Shown here: piece after piece, positions 29,183 through 39,603 of the stretch | Layout: the number at the start of each line of letters is the position of its first letter | How positions within the stretch are numbered: the first letter of the stretch is position 1 | Assembly: GCF_028198165.1 (NCBI RefSeq) | Contig: NZ_CP116339.1 | Coordinates: forward strand, 1 to 64,000 | Origin: Pseudoxanthomonas sp. JBR18 | Lineage (GTDB): Bacteria > Pseudomonadota > Gammaproteobacteria > Xanthomonadales > Xanthomonadaceae | Direction of reading: 5' to 3' | Length of the DNA stretch: 64,000 nt | Program-made: the position numbers and the translations under genes | Notes under the pieces: model-generated | What the model was told of the DNA's origin: nothing | The model's database searches: none | The model's input: the letters and a program-made list of their open reading frames with translations, nothing else

Positions 29183-30715
29183 ATGTCATCTGACCTGCTC
29201 AAGGCCCTGGGCCTTGGCCCGACCAATTCCGGCACCTACCTCGGCCAGGGGGAATGGTCGACCACGACCGACGCCGGCGTGCTGGAATCGGTCAACCCGA
29301 CCACCAACGCCGTCATCGCCACGGTCCATGCCACCGGCAAGTCCGACTACGACACGGTGATCGAACGCGCCCAGGCCGCCTTCAAGACCTGGCGCACCAC
29401 CCCGGCGCCGCGCCGCGGCGAAGCCGTGCGCCTGTGCGGCGAGGCGCTGCGCGCCAACAAGGATCTGCTCGGCTCGCTGGTCGCCCTGGAAATGGGCAAG
29501 TCCAAGCCCGAGGGCGATGGCGAGGTGCAGGAGATGATCGACATCGCCGACTTCGCCGTGGGCCAGAGCCGCATGCTCTACGGCTACACCATGCATTCCG
29601 AGCGCCCCGGCCACCGCATGTACGAGCAGTACCACCCGATCGGCCTGGTCGGCATCATCAGCGCGTTCAACTTCCCGGTCGCGGTGTGGGCGTGGAACGC
29701 CTTCCTGGCCGCCATCTGCGGCGACATTTGCATCTGGAAGCCGTCCAACAAGACCCCGCTGACCGCGTTGGCCACGCAGAAGATCTGCAACGCCGCGCTC
29801 AAGGACGCCGGCTTCCCGGACTTGTTCTTCCTGGTCAACGATGCCGGCATCGAACTGTCCCAGCAGTTGGTCGACGACACCCGCGTGCCGCTGATCAGCT
29901 TCACCGGCTCGACCCAGGTCGGCCGCATCGTCGGTGAGCGCGTGGCCCGCCGCATGGGCCGCAGCCTGCTGGAACTGGGCGGCAACAACGCCATCATCCT
30001 GGACGAGACCGCCGACCTGAAGCTGGCCGTGCCGGGCATCGTGTTCGGCGCGGTCGGCACCGCCGGCCAGCGTTGCACCACCACCCGCCGCCTGATCGTG
30101 CACACCTCGATCTACGACACCGTACTGTCCACCTTGGTCAAGGCGTACAAGCAGGTTGAAGGCAAGATCGGCGACCCGCTGGACGCGGCCAACCTGATGG
30201 GCCCGCTCAACAGCAAGGACGCAGTCGATGCGTTCCTGAAGTCCGTGGAAGCAGCCAAGGCCGCCGGTGGCACCGTGGAGACCGGGGGCATGGCGCTGCC
30301 ACGCGAAGGCAACTTCGTGCTGCCGACGATCATCTCCGGCCTGAAGAACACCGACGCCATCGTCCAGCACGAGACCTTCGCCCCGATCCTGTACGTGATG
30401 CCCTACGAGACGCTGGACGAGGCGCTGGACATGCAGAACGGCGTGCCGCAGGGCCTGTCCTCGGCGATCTTCACCAACAACCTCAAGTCCGCCGAGAAGT
30501 TCCTGTCCGCAGCCGGCAGCGACTGCGGCATCGCCAACGTCAACATCGGCACCTCCGGTGCGGAGATCGGCGGCGCGTTCGGCGGCGAGAAGGACACTGG
30601 CGGCGGGCGCGAATCCGGCTCTGACGCGTGGAAGGCCTACATGCGCCGCCAGACCAACACGATCAACTACTCCGATTCGCTGCCGCTGGCCCAGGGCATC
30701 AAGTTCGATCTGTAA
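29183..30715 (+). CDS. ALDH7-type aldehyde dehydrogenase (aminoadipate semialdehyde type)
   Basis: The 510-residue protein matches the ALDH7A1/AmaB group, which oxidises alpha-aminoadipic semialdehyde (piperideine-6-carboxylate) to aminoadipate in lysine breakdown and also broader aldehydes. Catalytic Cys298 lies in [10 protein letters not shown] and the general base Glu in [10 protein letters not shown]; the NAD-binding [13 protein letters not shown] is intact. The segment [17 protein letters not shown] is typical of this group. It follows the cyanophycin genes by 151 nt with its own promoter-like TGTTAAAAT at 29112-29120. A functional link to cyanophycin (lysine or arginine metabolism) is speculative. 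Confidence 0.85.
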   Translation: MSSDLLKALGLGPTNSGTYLGQGEWSTTTDAGVLESVNPTTNAVIATVHATGKSDYDTVIERAQAAFKTWRTTPAPRRGEAVRLCGEALRANKDLLGSLVALEMGKSKPEGDGEVQEMIDIADFAVGQSRMLYGYTMHSERPGHRMYEQYHPIGLVGIISAFNFPVAVWAWNAFLAAICGDICIWKPSNKTPLTALATQKICNAALKDAGFPDLFFLVNDAGIELSQQLVDDTRVPLISFTGSTQVGRIVGERVARRMGRSLLELGGNNAIILDETADLKLAVPGIVFGAVGTAGQRCTTTRRLIVHTSIYDTVLSTLVKAYKQVEGKIGDPLDAANLMGPLNSKDAVDAFLKSVEAAKAAGGTVETGGMALPREGNFVLPTIISGLKNTDAIVQHETFAPILYVMPYETLDEALDMQNGVPQGLSSAIFTNNLKSAEKFLSAAGSDCGIANVNIGTSGAEIGGAFGGEKDTGGGRESGSDAWKAYMRRQTNTINYSDSLPLAQGIKFDL

Positions 30716-30721
30716 ACCGCA

Positions 30722-30779
30722 GGTCCGGCCACCCAGGGCCGGACCCTGCATCGCAACGGCGCCGCATCCCGGCGCCGTT
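30722..30779 (+). terminator. Two tandem hairpins after the aldehyde dehydrogenase gene
   Basis: GGTCCGGCC/GGCCGGACC (9 bp, 6-nt loop) and AACGGCGCCG/CGGCGCCGTT (10 bp, 5-nt loop) are both perfect. The second is followed by GTCGTCTC rather than a clean U-run, so termination may be only partly intrinsic. Confidence 0.6.
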
Positions 30780-30959
30780 GTCGTCTCTGCGGACAACGAC
30801 GACGCACTGACGCCGGGCTTGCACCTGAGCGACCGGCGCCTGGACGCCGGGCTGTTAAAATCCCGGTGCTGTCCCGCGCCCCGCGCGCTGGTTGCCGTCC
30901 ATCTCTGCCCGCTGGCGGGCAGGCGATGTTTCCCCCGACTGAGCACTGCCAGGATCCCC

Positions 30960-31733
30960 GTGACGCTCGAATCCACCGAACGCTTCACCACCCGCGTGGC
31001 CGATTACGTGCGCTACCGACCGGACTATCCAGCGGCACTGCTGGACTGGCTGCACGGCGAGCTGGGCGTGTCGGCCGATGCGCCGGTCGCCGATATCGGA
31101 GCCGGCACCGGCATCTCCAGCAAGCTGTTCCTGGATGGCGGCCATCCGGTGACCGCCGTCGAACCCAACGCCGCGATGCGCGCGGCCGCTGTGGAGTGGC
31201 TGGGCGGCGAGGAACGCTTTTCGGCCGTGGCCGGCACCGCCGAAGCCACCACGCTGGCCGATGCCAGCGTCGGTCTGGTCACCGCCGCGCAGGCCTTCCA
31301 CTGGTTCGACCACGACGCCGTCAAGGCAGAGTGGTCGCGCATCCTGCAACCCGGCGGACTGGCGGTCATCTTCTGGAACTCGCGGCGGCTGACCGGCACG
31401 CCGTTCCTGGAAGGCTACGAGCGGCTGCTGCTGGACTACGGCCTGGACTACACCAGCGTGGCCGAGCGCTACAACGACGATGCGTCGATGGCCGCCTGGT
31501 TCGGCGAGGGCTTGCGCGGCAGCGCGCGCTTCGACCACGGCCAGCGGCTGGACTTCGATGCGCTGCGCGGACGACTGCTGTCCTCCTCCTATGCCCCGCA
31601 GTCGGATCATCCCCGGCATGCGCCGATGCTGGCAGCGCTGCGCGCGCTGTTCGATGCCACCGCGGTCGATGGCGCGGTGTCCTTCGACTACGACACGCGC
31701 GTGTTTGCCGGTACGCTTGCCAACGCTTCCTGA
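30960..31733 (+). CDS. Class I SAM-dependent methyltransferase
   Basis: The 257-residue protein has a standard class I methyltransferase core: motif I VADIGAGTGISSKLFLDGG, then VEPNAAMRAA (motif II), VTAAQAFHWFDHD (motif IV region) and LQPGGLAVIFWN (motif V/VI). It resembles the UbiE/tam-like small-molecule methyltransferases; the substrate is not evident. Start at GTG 30960 with AGGA 6 nt upstream, since no ATG fits the conserved start. TTAAAAT at 30853-30859 may be its promoter. Confidence 0.78.
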   Translation: MTLESTERFTTRVADYVRYRPDYPAALLDWLHGELGVSADAPVADIGAGTGISSKLFLDGGHPVTAVEPNAAMRAAAVEWLGGEERFSAVAGTAEATTLADASVGLVTAAQAFHWFDHDAVKAEWSRILQPGGLAVIFWNSRRLTGTPFLEGYERLLLDYGLDYTSVAERYNDDASMAAWFGEGLRGSARFDHGQRLDFDALRGRLLSSSYAPQSDHPRHAPMLAALRALFDATAVDGAVSFDYDTRVFAGTLANAS

Positions 31734-31743
31734 GGATCCCCCG

Positions 31744-32028
31744 ATGAATACCCCCGTCCGCTCCACCAGCAGTCTGGCCGTGGTCTCGCTGGTCTTCGGC
31801 ATCCTGGGCTGGACCCTGATCCCGGTCATCGGCGCCATCGTCGCGGTCATTACCGGGCACATGGCCCGCGCCGAGATCCGGCGCAGCGCCGGCCTGCTGG
31901 AAGGCGACGGCCTGGCGGTGGCCGGGCTGGTGCTGGGCTGGCTGTCCATCGCCCTGGGCGTGGCCGCGCTGGTGATCTTCCTGCTGTTCTTCGGCGGCGT
32001 TGCCGCGCTGGCCATCTTCAACTCCTGA
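31744..32028 (+). CDS. DUF4190-like small membrane protein
   Basis: The 94-residue protein has two membrane segments (SLAVVSLVFGILGWTLIPVI and LVLGWLSIALGVAALVIFLL) separated by a short basic stretch GHMARAEIRRS, the DUF4190 pattern. Function unknown. It lies 10 nt after the methyltransferase and 3 nt before pyrD, so all three may be cotranscribed. Confidence 0.72.
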   Translation: MNTPVRSTSSLAVVSLVFGILGWTLIPVIGAIVAVITGHMARAEIRRSAGLLEGDGLAVAGLVLGWLSIALGVAALVIFLLFFGGVAALAIFNS

Positions 32029-32031
32029 CCC

Positions 32032-33087
32032 ATGTACGGACTCGCCCGCCCCTTCCTGTTCGCCCTGGATGCCGAGCGTGCGCACGGCGCCGGGCTGCGC
32101 GCCATCGAGGCCGCCTACCGCAGCGGCACCTCCGCGCTGCTGACGCGTCGGCCCGCGCCGCTGGTGACCAAGGCCTTTGGCCTGGCGTTCCCCAACCCGG
32201 TCGGCTTGGCCGCGGGACTGGACAAGAACGGCGCGCATATCGATGCGCTGCTGGCACTGGGTTTCGGCTTCGTCGAGGTCGGCACGGTGACTCCGCGCCC
32301 GCAGCCGGGCAATCCCAAGCCGCGGATGTTCCGCCTGCCGCAACAGCGGGCGGTGATCAACCGTCTGGGCTTCAACAACGGCGGCGTGGACGCGCTGATC
32401 GCCAACGTGCAGCGTGCGCGCCGCCAGGGCGGACTGCTGGGCATCAACATCGGCAAGAACAAGGACACGCCCAACGAATCGGCCGCCGACGACTACCTGT
32501 TCTGCCTGGAACGGGTGTATCCGCTGGCCGACTACATCACCGTCAACATCTCCTCGCCCAACACCGCCGGCCTGCGCGAGCTGCAGGAAGAACAGGCCCT
32601 GCGCCAGCTGATCGGCACCCTGCGCGAGGCCCAGGAGCGCCTGGGCGCCCAGCACGGTAAGCGCGTGCCGATGCTGGTCAAGGTCGCCCCGGACCTGTCC
32701 GACGCCGACATCGACGCGGTCTGCCGGGTCCTGGCCGATCTGTCGGTGGATGGGGTGATCGCCACCAACACCACCGTGGCCCGCAACCTGATCCACACCC
32801 ATCCGCACGCCGCGCAGGCCGGCGGCCTGTCCGGCGCGCCGCTCATGGGCCAGGCCACGCTGGTCCTGCGGCGCATGCGCGCGCGCCTGCCCGACACCAT
32901 CCCGCTGATCGGCGTGGGCGGGATCACGTCCGGTGCCGATGCGGTCGCCAAGGTCTCCGCCGGCGCCGCCCTGACCCAGCTCTACACCGGCCTGGTGTAC
33001 CGCGGCCCGGCCCTGGTGCACGACTGCGTGGAAGCCATCCGCCGCCGCCGCGAGCATCCCAGCGGCGGCCCGGTGGCCCCGTTATGA
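32032..33087 (+). CDS. pyrD: Dihydroorotate dehydrogenase (quinone), class 2
   Basis: PyrD oxidises dihydroorotate to orotate, reducing membrane quinone, in pyrimidine synthesis. The 351-residue protein has the class 2 N-terminal membrane-associating helix ([18 protein letters not shown]), [17 protein letters not shown], the FMN-binding [12 protein letters not shown], the catalytic-region segment [16 protein letters not shown], and [20 protein letters not shown]. Catalytic Ser is in NISSPNT. It overlaps murB by ATGA. Confidence 0.93.
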   Translation: MYGLARPFLFALDAERAHGAGLRAIEAAYRSGTSALLTRRPAPLVTKAFGLAFPNPVGLAAGLDKNGAHIDALLALGFGFVEVGTVTPRPQPGNPKPRMFRLPQQRAVINRLGFNNGGVDALIANVQRARRQGGLLGINIGKNKDTPNESAADDYLFCLERVYPLADYITVNISSPNTAGLRELQEEQALRQLIGTLREAQERLGAQHGKRVPMLVKVAPDLSDADIDAVCRVLADLSVDGVIATNTTVARNLIHTHPHAAQAGGLSGAPLMGQATLVLRRMRARLPDTIPLIGVGGITSGADAVAKVSAGAALTQLYTGLVYRGPALVHDCVEAIRRRREHPSGGPVAPL

Positions 33088-34124
33088 GCGCCCCCTGGCG
33101 TCTGACCGAACACGCCCCGCTCCGCTCCCGCAACACGCTTGGCATCGATGCGCAGGCGCGCTGGCTGCTGGAGGTCGCTCAGCTGTCCGCCCTGCCCGCC
33201 GCACTGGCCCTGCCAGAGCTGAGCGAGCAGCCGCTGCTGCCGATCGGCGCGGGCAGCAACCTGCTGCTGGCCGGCGATCTGGACGGGGTGGCCCTGGCCT
33301 TCACCGCGCGCCAGGTCGCCATCGTCCAGGAAGACGCCGACCAAGTGCTGGTCCGCGCCGAAGCCGGCCTGGACTGGCACATGCTGGTGCTGTGGACGCT
33401 GGAGCACGGCCTGTGCGGGCTGGAGAACCTGGCCCTGATTCCCGGCACCGTCGGCGCCAGCCCGATCCAGAACATCGGCGCCTATGGCGTGGAGGTCGGC
33501 GAGCGCATCGACAGCGTGGAGGCCTGGGACACCCGCGCCAGCGACTTCTGCCGGCTTTCGCGTGCCGAATGCGCCTTCGGCTATCGCGACAGTGTGTTCA
33601 AGCGCCAGCCCGGGCGCTGGATCATCACCGCGGTGACCTACACCCTGAGCCGCACCGCGCATCTGCAGCTGGATTACGCCGGCCTGCGCGCCGAGCTGGC
33701 CGACATGGAGATCGCCGACCCCACCGCACGCGAAGTGGCCGAAGCGGTCATCCACATCCGCCGCCGCAAGCTGCCCGACCCGGCGCTGCTGGGCAACGCG
33801 GGGAGCTTCTTCAAGAATCCGATCGTGCCGGCGTCCGTGGCCGAGCGACTGGAAGCCGAACACCCGGGCCTGCCGGCATTCAACGGGGATGCCGCCGACA
33901 CGCGCAAGCTCTCGGCCGCCTGGCTGATCGAGCAGGCCGGCTGGAAGGGCCATCGCCAGGGCGATGCCGGCGTTTCGCCCGACCACGCCCTGGTGCTGGT
34001 CAACCACGGCCAGGCCAGCGGTGCACAGCTGCTCGCGCTGGCACGGGACATCGCCGCCTCGGTGCATGAACGCTTCGGGGTGGACATCGAGCCGGAGCCG
34101 CGCATCGTGGGACAGACGTGGTGA
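33084..34124 (+). CDS. murB: UDP-N-acetylenolpyruvoylglucosamine reductase
   Basis: MurB reduces UDP-GlcNAc-enolpyruvate to UDP-MurNAc, the second committed step of peptidoglycan synthesis, with FAD and NADPH. The 346-residue protein is the E. coli-type (type I) enzyme: FAD-binding [46 protein letters not shown], and the active-site Ser in [12 protein letters not shown], with a long C-terminal domain ending in [10 protein letters not shown]. Cytoplasmic. It overlaps pyrD and touches the transporter gene. Confidence 0.93.
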   Translation: MSAPWRLTEHAPLRSRNTLGIDAQARWLLEVAQLSALPAALALPELSEQPLLPIGAGSNLLLAGDLDGVALAFTARQVAIVQEDADQVLVRAEAGLDWHMLVLWTLEHGLCGLENLALIPGTVGASPIQNIGAYGVEVGERIDSVEAWDTRASDFCRLSRAECAFGYRDSVFKRQPGRWIITAVTYTLSRTAHLQLDYAGLRAELADMEIADPTAREVAEAVIHIRRRKLPDPALLGNAGSFFKNPIVPASVAERLEAEHPGLPAFNGDAADTRKLSAAWLIEQAGWKGHRQGDAGVSPDHALVLVNHGQASGAQLLALARDIAASVHERFGVDIEPEPRIVGQTW

Positions 34125-35035
34125 TGGCGCCGGTCCAGGCCGCACCGCTGCGCGCGGCCCTGCTGATGCTGGCCAGCACGCTGTCCTTCGGCCTGATGGC
34201 CATCAGCATCCGCCTGGCTTCGGCCACGGTGGAGACCACCGAGATCGCCTTCTTCCGCAATGCCTTCGGCCTGCTGGCGCTGCTGCCTGTGATCCTGCGC
34301 CCGGGCAAGCCGCTGCCGCGTACCGCGCACCTGCCGCGCTACCTGGTCCGCACCGTGATCGGGCTGTGCTCGATGCTGTGCGGGTTCTGGTCGATCGGCC
34401 ACCTGCCGTTGTCCCAGGCGGTCTCGCTGTCCTATTCCACGCCGCTGTTCGTGACCATTGCCGCGGTCTTCTGGCTGCGCGAGAAGGTCCACGTGCGCCG
34501 CTGGATGGCCGTGGCCGCCGGCTTCACCGGCGTGCTGGTGATCGTGCGCCCGTGGTCGGAGGCTTTCAGCCCCGGCCTGCTGGTGGCCGTGGCCGCCGCG
34601 GTGATCAGCGCCATCGTGGCCATCCAGATCAAGCAGCTCTCGCGCATCGATGCGCCGGACACAGTGGTGTTCTACACCTACCTGTTCTGGGTGCCGATGT
34701 CGCTGGTGCCGGCGCTGTTCCAGTGGCACTGGCCGCAAGGCATGACCTGGCTGTGGCTGGTGGGCTGCGGCATCTTCGGCACCGGCGGCCAGCTGCTGTG
34801 GACGCGTGCGCTCAGGCTGGGCGAGGTCTCGGCCCTGCAGCCGATCAGCTTCATGCAGCTGCCGGTGGTGATCGTGCTGGGCTGGTGGCTGTTCGGCGAG
34901 ACCCTGGACCTGTCCACGGCCGTCGGCGCGGGCATTATCCTGGCCTCCACCGCCTACATCGCCCACCGCGAGGCGGTGCTGGCAAGGCGCGCGGCGACCC
35001 ATGCCCCATCCGAAGGCGCCAAGCCCGGCGAATAA
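34124..35035 (+). CDS. EamA/DMT-family transporter
   Basis: The 303-residue protein has about 10 membrane segments arranged as two EamA repeats (first from LLMLASTLSFGLMAISIRLA, second from FSPGLLVAVAAAVISAIVAI). Such inner-membrane proteins export metabolites or drugs; the substrate is not predictable. The ATG at 34124 overlaps the murB stop by 1 nt (TGATG). Two GTG codons just upstream are alternatives. It overlaps the HD-GYP gene by 35 nt. Confidence 0.82.
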   Translation: MAPVQAAPLRAALLMLASTLSFGLMAISIRLASATVETTEIAFFRNAFGLLALLPVILRPGKPLPRTAHLPRYLVRTVIGLCSMLCGFWSIGHLPLSQAVSLSYSTPLFVTIAAVFWLREKVHVRRWMAVAAGFTGVLVIVRPWSEAFSPGLLVAVAAAVISAIVAIQIKQLSRIDAPDTVVFYTYLFWVPMSLVPALFQWHWPQGMTWLWLVGCGIFGTGGQLLWTRALRLGEVSALQPISFMQLPVVIVLGWWLFGETLDLSTAVGAGIILASTAYIAHREAVLARRAATHAPSEGAKPGE

Positions 35036-35636
35036 TCCCTCTCGACCCTGGGTGTCACCTCTCTTGCAAGGTTCACTCGACGCACTCTCGATGGCCCTGG
35101 CCGAACGTGACCTGGGCACCCATGACCACAGCGACCGGGTCGGGCAGCTCAGCCTCGCGCTGGGCCAGGCCTGCGGCCTGACCTCCGCGGAGCTGAAGCA
35201 GCTGGCACTGGCCGCGCGCTTCCACGACATCGGCAAGATCGGCATCCCGGACCGCGTCCTGCTCAAGCCCGGCGTGCTGGATGCCGGGGAACGCGCGCTG
35301 ATGTCCGAGCACTGCGAACGCGGCGCACGGATCTTCCTGTCAACCGAGCGTCAGGACGCGGCATGCATCGCCGCGATCATCCGCGGCCATCACGAAGCCT
35401 GGGACGGCAGTGGCTACCCGGACCAACTGGCCGGCGAAGCCATCCCGCTGCTGGCCCGCATCGTGCGCGTGGCCGACAGCTACGACGCGATGATCTCGGC
35501 GCGCCCGTATCAGCGGCCACGTGCGCATGCCCAGGTCATGCACATCCTGCAGCAGGAGCGCGAGCGCAAGTTGGACCCGGCGATCTTCGACCACTTCACG
35601 CGGCTGATCGCACACCACCCGTGGCGCAGCCCATGA
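35001..35636 (+). CDS. HD-GYP domain phosphodiesterase
   Basis: The 211-residue protein is a single HD-GYP domain, a class that hydrolyses cyclic di-GMP (or related dinucleotides). Metal ligands and signature are intact: HD at 75-76 in RFHDIGKIGIPDRVLLKPG, H-H at 130-131 and GYP at 138-140 in HHEAWDGSGYP, and VADSYDAM later. No receiver or sensor domain is fused, so it is a stand-alone enzyme. It overlaps the transporter upstream and the TPM gene (ATGA) downstream. Confidence 0.88.
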   Translation: MPHPKAPSPANNPSRPWVSPLLQGSLDALSMALAERDLGTHDHSDRVGQLSLALGQACGLTSAELKQLALAARFHDIGKIGIPDRVLLKPGVLDAGERALMSEHCERGARIFLSTERQDAACIAAIIRGHHEAWDGSGYPDQLAGEAIPLLARIVRVADSYDAMISARPYQRPRAHAQVMHILQQERERKLDPAIFDHFTRLIAHHPWRSP

Positions 35637-36778
35637 CCGGCATGCAGCGAACGATCGCCAGGCGACTGCGGCGGCCGGCGCTGACCGGCGCCGGCAGGCT
35701 CCTGGGGGCGTGGCTATTGGCAGCCAGCCTGCTCCTGCCCATCGCGCCAATCGTGGCCACGGTGCGGATCCCGCCCTACACCCCAAACGTCGTCGACCCT
35801 GCGCACGCGCTGTCCGCGGCGGACACCACGCGCGTGAACGCGGCCCTTCAACAATTGCGCGCGGAGCGCCACATTTGGGGCGCGGTCTACATCCTGCCCT
35901 CGCTGGACGGCGAGTCGATCGAATCGCTGTCCGAACGCGCCTTCCGGCAGTGGGGCCTGGGCCAGCGTGAGGCCGACAACGGACTGCTGCTGGTGCTGGC
36001 CCTGCGCGAGCATCGCTCGCGCTTCGAGGTCGGCTACGGACTGGAAGGGGCCTTGCCGGACATCGCCGCCAAGCACGCGCTGGACGAGGCGCTGGCGCCG
36101 AAGATGCGCCAGGGCGACACCGCCGGCGCCATCGTCGATGCCTTCGCGTTCATGGGCAAGGCAGCCGCCCAGGACCCGGCCACGCTTGATGCACTGGCAC
36201 GCACCGGCGCGACCGATGGGCATGGCAATGACATGCACTGGGCGCGTGGCTTGGTCGCCTGGATAGGGACAGCGGCGCTGATCTGGCTGCTGCCCCCACT
36301 GCGTCGGCGGAGGATGCGGCAGCAGCGCGCACGCCTGATGGCGCAGCACCCGGAGCTGGCCGGCGAATCCGAACAGGTCGCGCATACGCCACGCAAGCGC
36401 GGTGGCCTGCGCGGTGGCTGGGTGCTACGCGGCTTCCTCACGATCAACCCGGGCGTGTTCGTGGCGATGTTCTCCGCGCTGTTCCTGGCCGGGTTCGTGA
36501 TCGCGCTGCTGGTGGAACTGGCAGTGGCCGGCCTGGTGCTGTGGCGATCCGGACGGCGCTATCGCTCGGCGCAGGATTTCCGCGCCTTCCTCGACCACCA
36601 GGCCCGTACCCGCGAGGCACTCATCAAGCGCGGTCATGTCGCCCGCACCGAGACCGGGGACTACGCCTACACGCCGGCCTACTACGCCAGCCAGGCATCG
36701 TCGTCCTCATCTTCTTCATCGTCATCCTCGTCCGGCGGCGGCAGCTCGGGCGGCGGCGGCGCCAGTTCGAGTTGGTAG
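35633..36778 (+). CDS. TPM-domain membrane protein with poly-Ser/Gly tail
   Basis: The 381-residue protein has a signal-like N-terminal segment (LLGAWLLAASLLLPIAPIVA), a TPM domain (VVDPAHALSAADTTRVNAAL, WGLGQREADNGLLLVLAL, RFEVGYGLEGALPD), a membrane segment near 215 and a second pair near 270-300, and ends in 12 consecutive Ser and Gly-rich sequence. YgcG/TPM proteins of this shape are envelope proteins linked to photosystem II repair homologues; their bacterial role is unclear. A Ser/Gly tail is typical of the family, but the pure Ser run is striking. Confidence 0.78.
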   Translation: MTGMQRTIARRLRRPALTGAGRLLGAWLLAASLLLPIAPIVATVRIPPYTPNVVDPAHALSAADTTRVNAALQQLRAERHIWGAVYILPSLDGESIESLSERAFRQWGLGQREADNGLLLVLALREHRSRFEVGYGLEGALPDIAAKHALDEALAPKMRQGDTAGAIVDAFAFMGKAAAQDPATLDALARTGATDGHGNDMHWARGLVAWIGTAALIWLLPPLRRRRMRQQRARLMAQHPELAGESEQVAHTPRKRGGLRGGWVLRGFLTINPGVFVAMFSALFLAGFVIALLVELAVAGLVLWRSGRRYRSAQDFRAFLDHQARTREALIKRGHVARTETGDYAYTPAYYASQASSSSSSSSSSSSGGGSSGGGGASSSW

Positions 36779-36813
36779 GCGAGAAAGGGAAGCAGCTGCG
36801 GCACAATGGCGCC

Positions 36814-37506
36814 ATGAAGACCATCGGCATGATCGGCGGCATGAGCTGGGAATCCACCCTGCCCTACTACCGCCTCGTCAACGAAACCGTCCGCGACACC
36901 CTGGGCGGCCTGCACTCGGCACGGGTGCTGCTGCACAGCGTGGATTTCCACCAGATCGAGGCCTTGCAGCATGCCGGCGACTGGGACGCGGCCGGCGAGG
37001 CGATGGCTGAGGCCGCACGCGCGCTGCACGCCGGCGGCGCGGACTTCATCGTCTTGTGCACCAACACCATGCACAAGGTCGCCGACGCGATCACCGGCGC
37101 CACGCCCTTGCCGCTGCTGCACATCGCCGATGCCACTGCCGATGCACTGGCCGCTGCCGGCATCGCCCGCGTGGGCCTGCTGGGGACGCGCTTCACCATG
37201 GAGCAGGACTTCTACCGCGCGCGGCTGCAGGCGCGCGGCTTCGAGGTTCTGGTGCCTGAAGAAGAAGACCGCGGACAAGTCCACCGGATCATCTACGACG
37301 AACTCTGTCAGGGCGTGATCCGCGACGACGCGCGCGCGACCTACCGCCAGGTCATGGCCCGGCTGGCCGCGGCCGGTGCGCAGGGCATCATCCTGGGTTG
37401 CACTGAGATCTCGCTGCTGGTGGACCAGACCGACGCGGATGTGCCGCTGTTCGACACCACCACCCTGCACGCACGCGCCGCGGCGCTGCACGCGCTGGCC
37501 GCTTAG
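36814..37506 (+). CDS. Aspartate/glutamate racemase family protein
   Basis: The 230-residue protein belongs to the Asp/Glu racemase superfamily (YgeA type). Both catalytic Cys are present: Cys84 in FIVLCTNTMHKV and the second in GIILGCTEISLLV; the start MIGGMSWESTLPYYRLVNE is characteristic. It likely interconverts L- and D-amino acids (broad-spectrum in E. coli YgeA). It is convergent with the PAP2 gene, only 7 nt away. Confidence 0.86.
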   Translation: MKTIGMIGGMSWESTLPYYRLVNETVRDTLGGLHSARVLLHSVDFHQIEALQHAGDWDAAGEAMAEAARALHAGGADFIVLCTNTMHKVADAITGATPLPLLHIADATADALAAAGIARVGLLGTRFTMEQDFYRARLQARGFEVLVPEEEDRGQVHRIIYDELCQGVIRDDARATYRQVMARLAAAGAQGIILGCTEISLLVDQTDADVPLFDTTTLHARAAALHALAA

Positions 37507-37513
37507 GCCCGGA

Positions 37514-38204
37514 TCAATCCGGCTGCGGTGTCTCCGGCGTCTTCCACGGCCGCCGGTGGCCACGGAACACGGCCGCATACACGCCGACCGTCCAGGCGAT
37601 CGCGGCGGTCCAGCCGCCCAGGATGTCCGAGGGGTAATGCACGCCCAGGTAGATCCGCGAGAGCCCGACCAACAGCGCGAACAGCGCGGTGATGATCAAG
37701 ACCGGCCAGCGTCCGCGCGTGCCCCAGGTCAGCAGCACCAGCACGGTGACCAGGGTCATCGAGCCCATCGCGTGCCCGCTGGGAAAGCTGAAGGTGTCTT
37801 CCGGCGAGATCGATTCCCATAGCGTAGGCCGGGCGCGGCCAAAGGCCTGCTTGGTCGCCAGGTTGAGCAGCGCTGAGCCGACCACGGCCACGCCGACGAA
37901 GGTCGCCTCGCGCCAACGACGCAGCGCCAGCAGCACGATGAGCAGCACGCTGTTGAAGACGATCACGCCCTGGTAGCCGGCCCAGGTGATCTTGAGGAAC
38001 GCCTGGTCCAGCCACGGCCCGGACGCGGCCTGGGCGTGCAGCAGCAAGGGCGTGTCGAAGACGAAGCTCTCCGATTCGTGGACCTCTTCGCCCAGTTCGG
38101 CAAAGCCCCACATCGGCAGGCCGATGGCCACGAACAGCAGCCCCATGCGCCAGCCAATGCGGCGCAGGGTGTGGCCGATGAGCCGCCCCCCTTCGGCGAA
38201 GACC

Positions 38205-38215
<11 letters not shown>
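37514..38215 (-). CDS. PAP2-family membrane phosphatase
   Basis: The 233-residue inner-membrane protein has about six spans and the full phosphatase triad: KQAFGRARP (C1), PSGHAMGS (C2) and [12 protein letters not shown] (C3), with the catalytic His residues on the periplasmic side. It probably dephosphorylates undecaprenyl pyrophosphate or lipid phosphates. It overlaps ispG by 11 nt, and ispG also makes isoprenoid precursors for undecaprenyl phosphate, which fits. Confidence 0.86.
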
Positions 38216-39482
<1,267 letters not shown>

Positions 39483-39503
39483 GGACAACATTTTAGCCCC
39501 TGG

Positions 39504-39580
39504 CAGGTGTGGGAGCCGCCACGGCGGCGATGGCGCCTGAACATGAAGGCCTCTCGCCGCCATGGCGGCTCCCACACCTG
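39504..39580. repeat. REP-like palindrome between ispG and xseA
   Basis: Two 27-nt arms (39504-39530 and 39554-39580) are inverted repeats with one mismatch around a 23-nt spacer. The core, GTGGGAGCCGCCATGGCGGCGA, is the kind of palindromic extragenic repeat common in Pseudomonas and Xanthomonadaceae genomes. It would form a strong hairpin in either transcript and occupies the divergent promoter region. Confidence 0.8.
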
Positions 39581-39603
39581 CGCGCCGCTACACTGGCGCG
39601 CTG

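Noticed and set aside
26884-29235. 783-codon minus-strand frame opposite the second Mur ligase
   Set aside because: Antisense to a gene with a P-loop and other Mur-ligase motifs; shadow composition.
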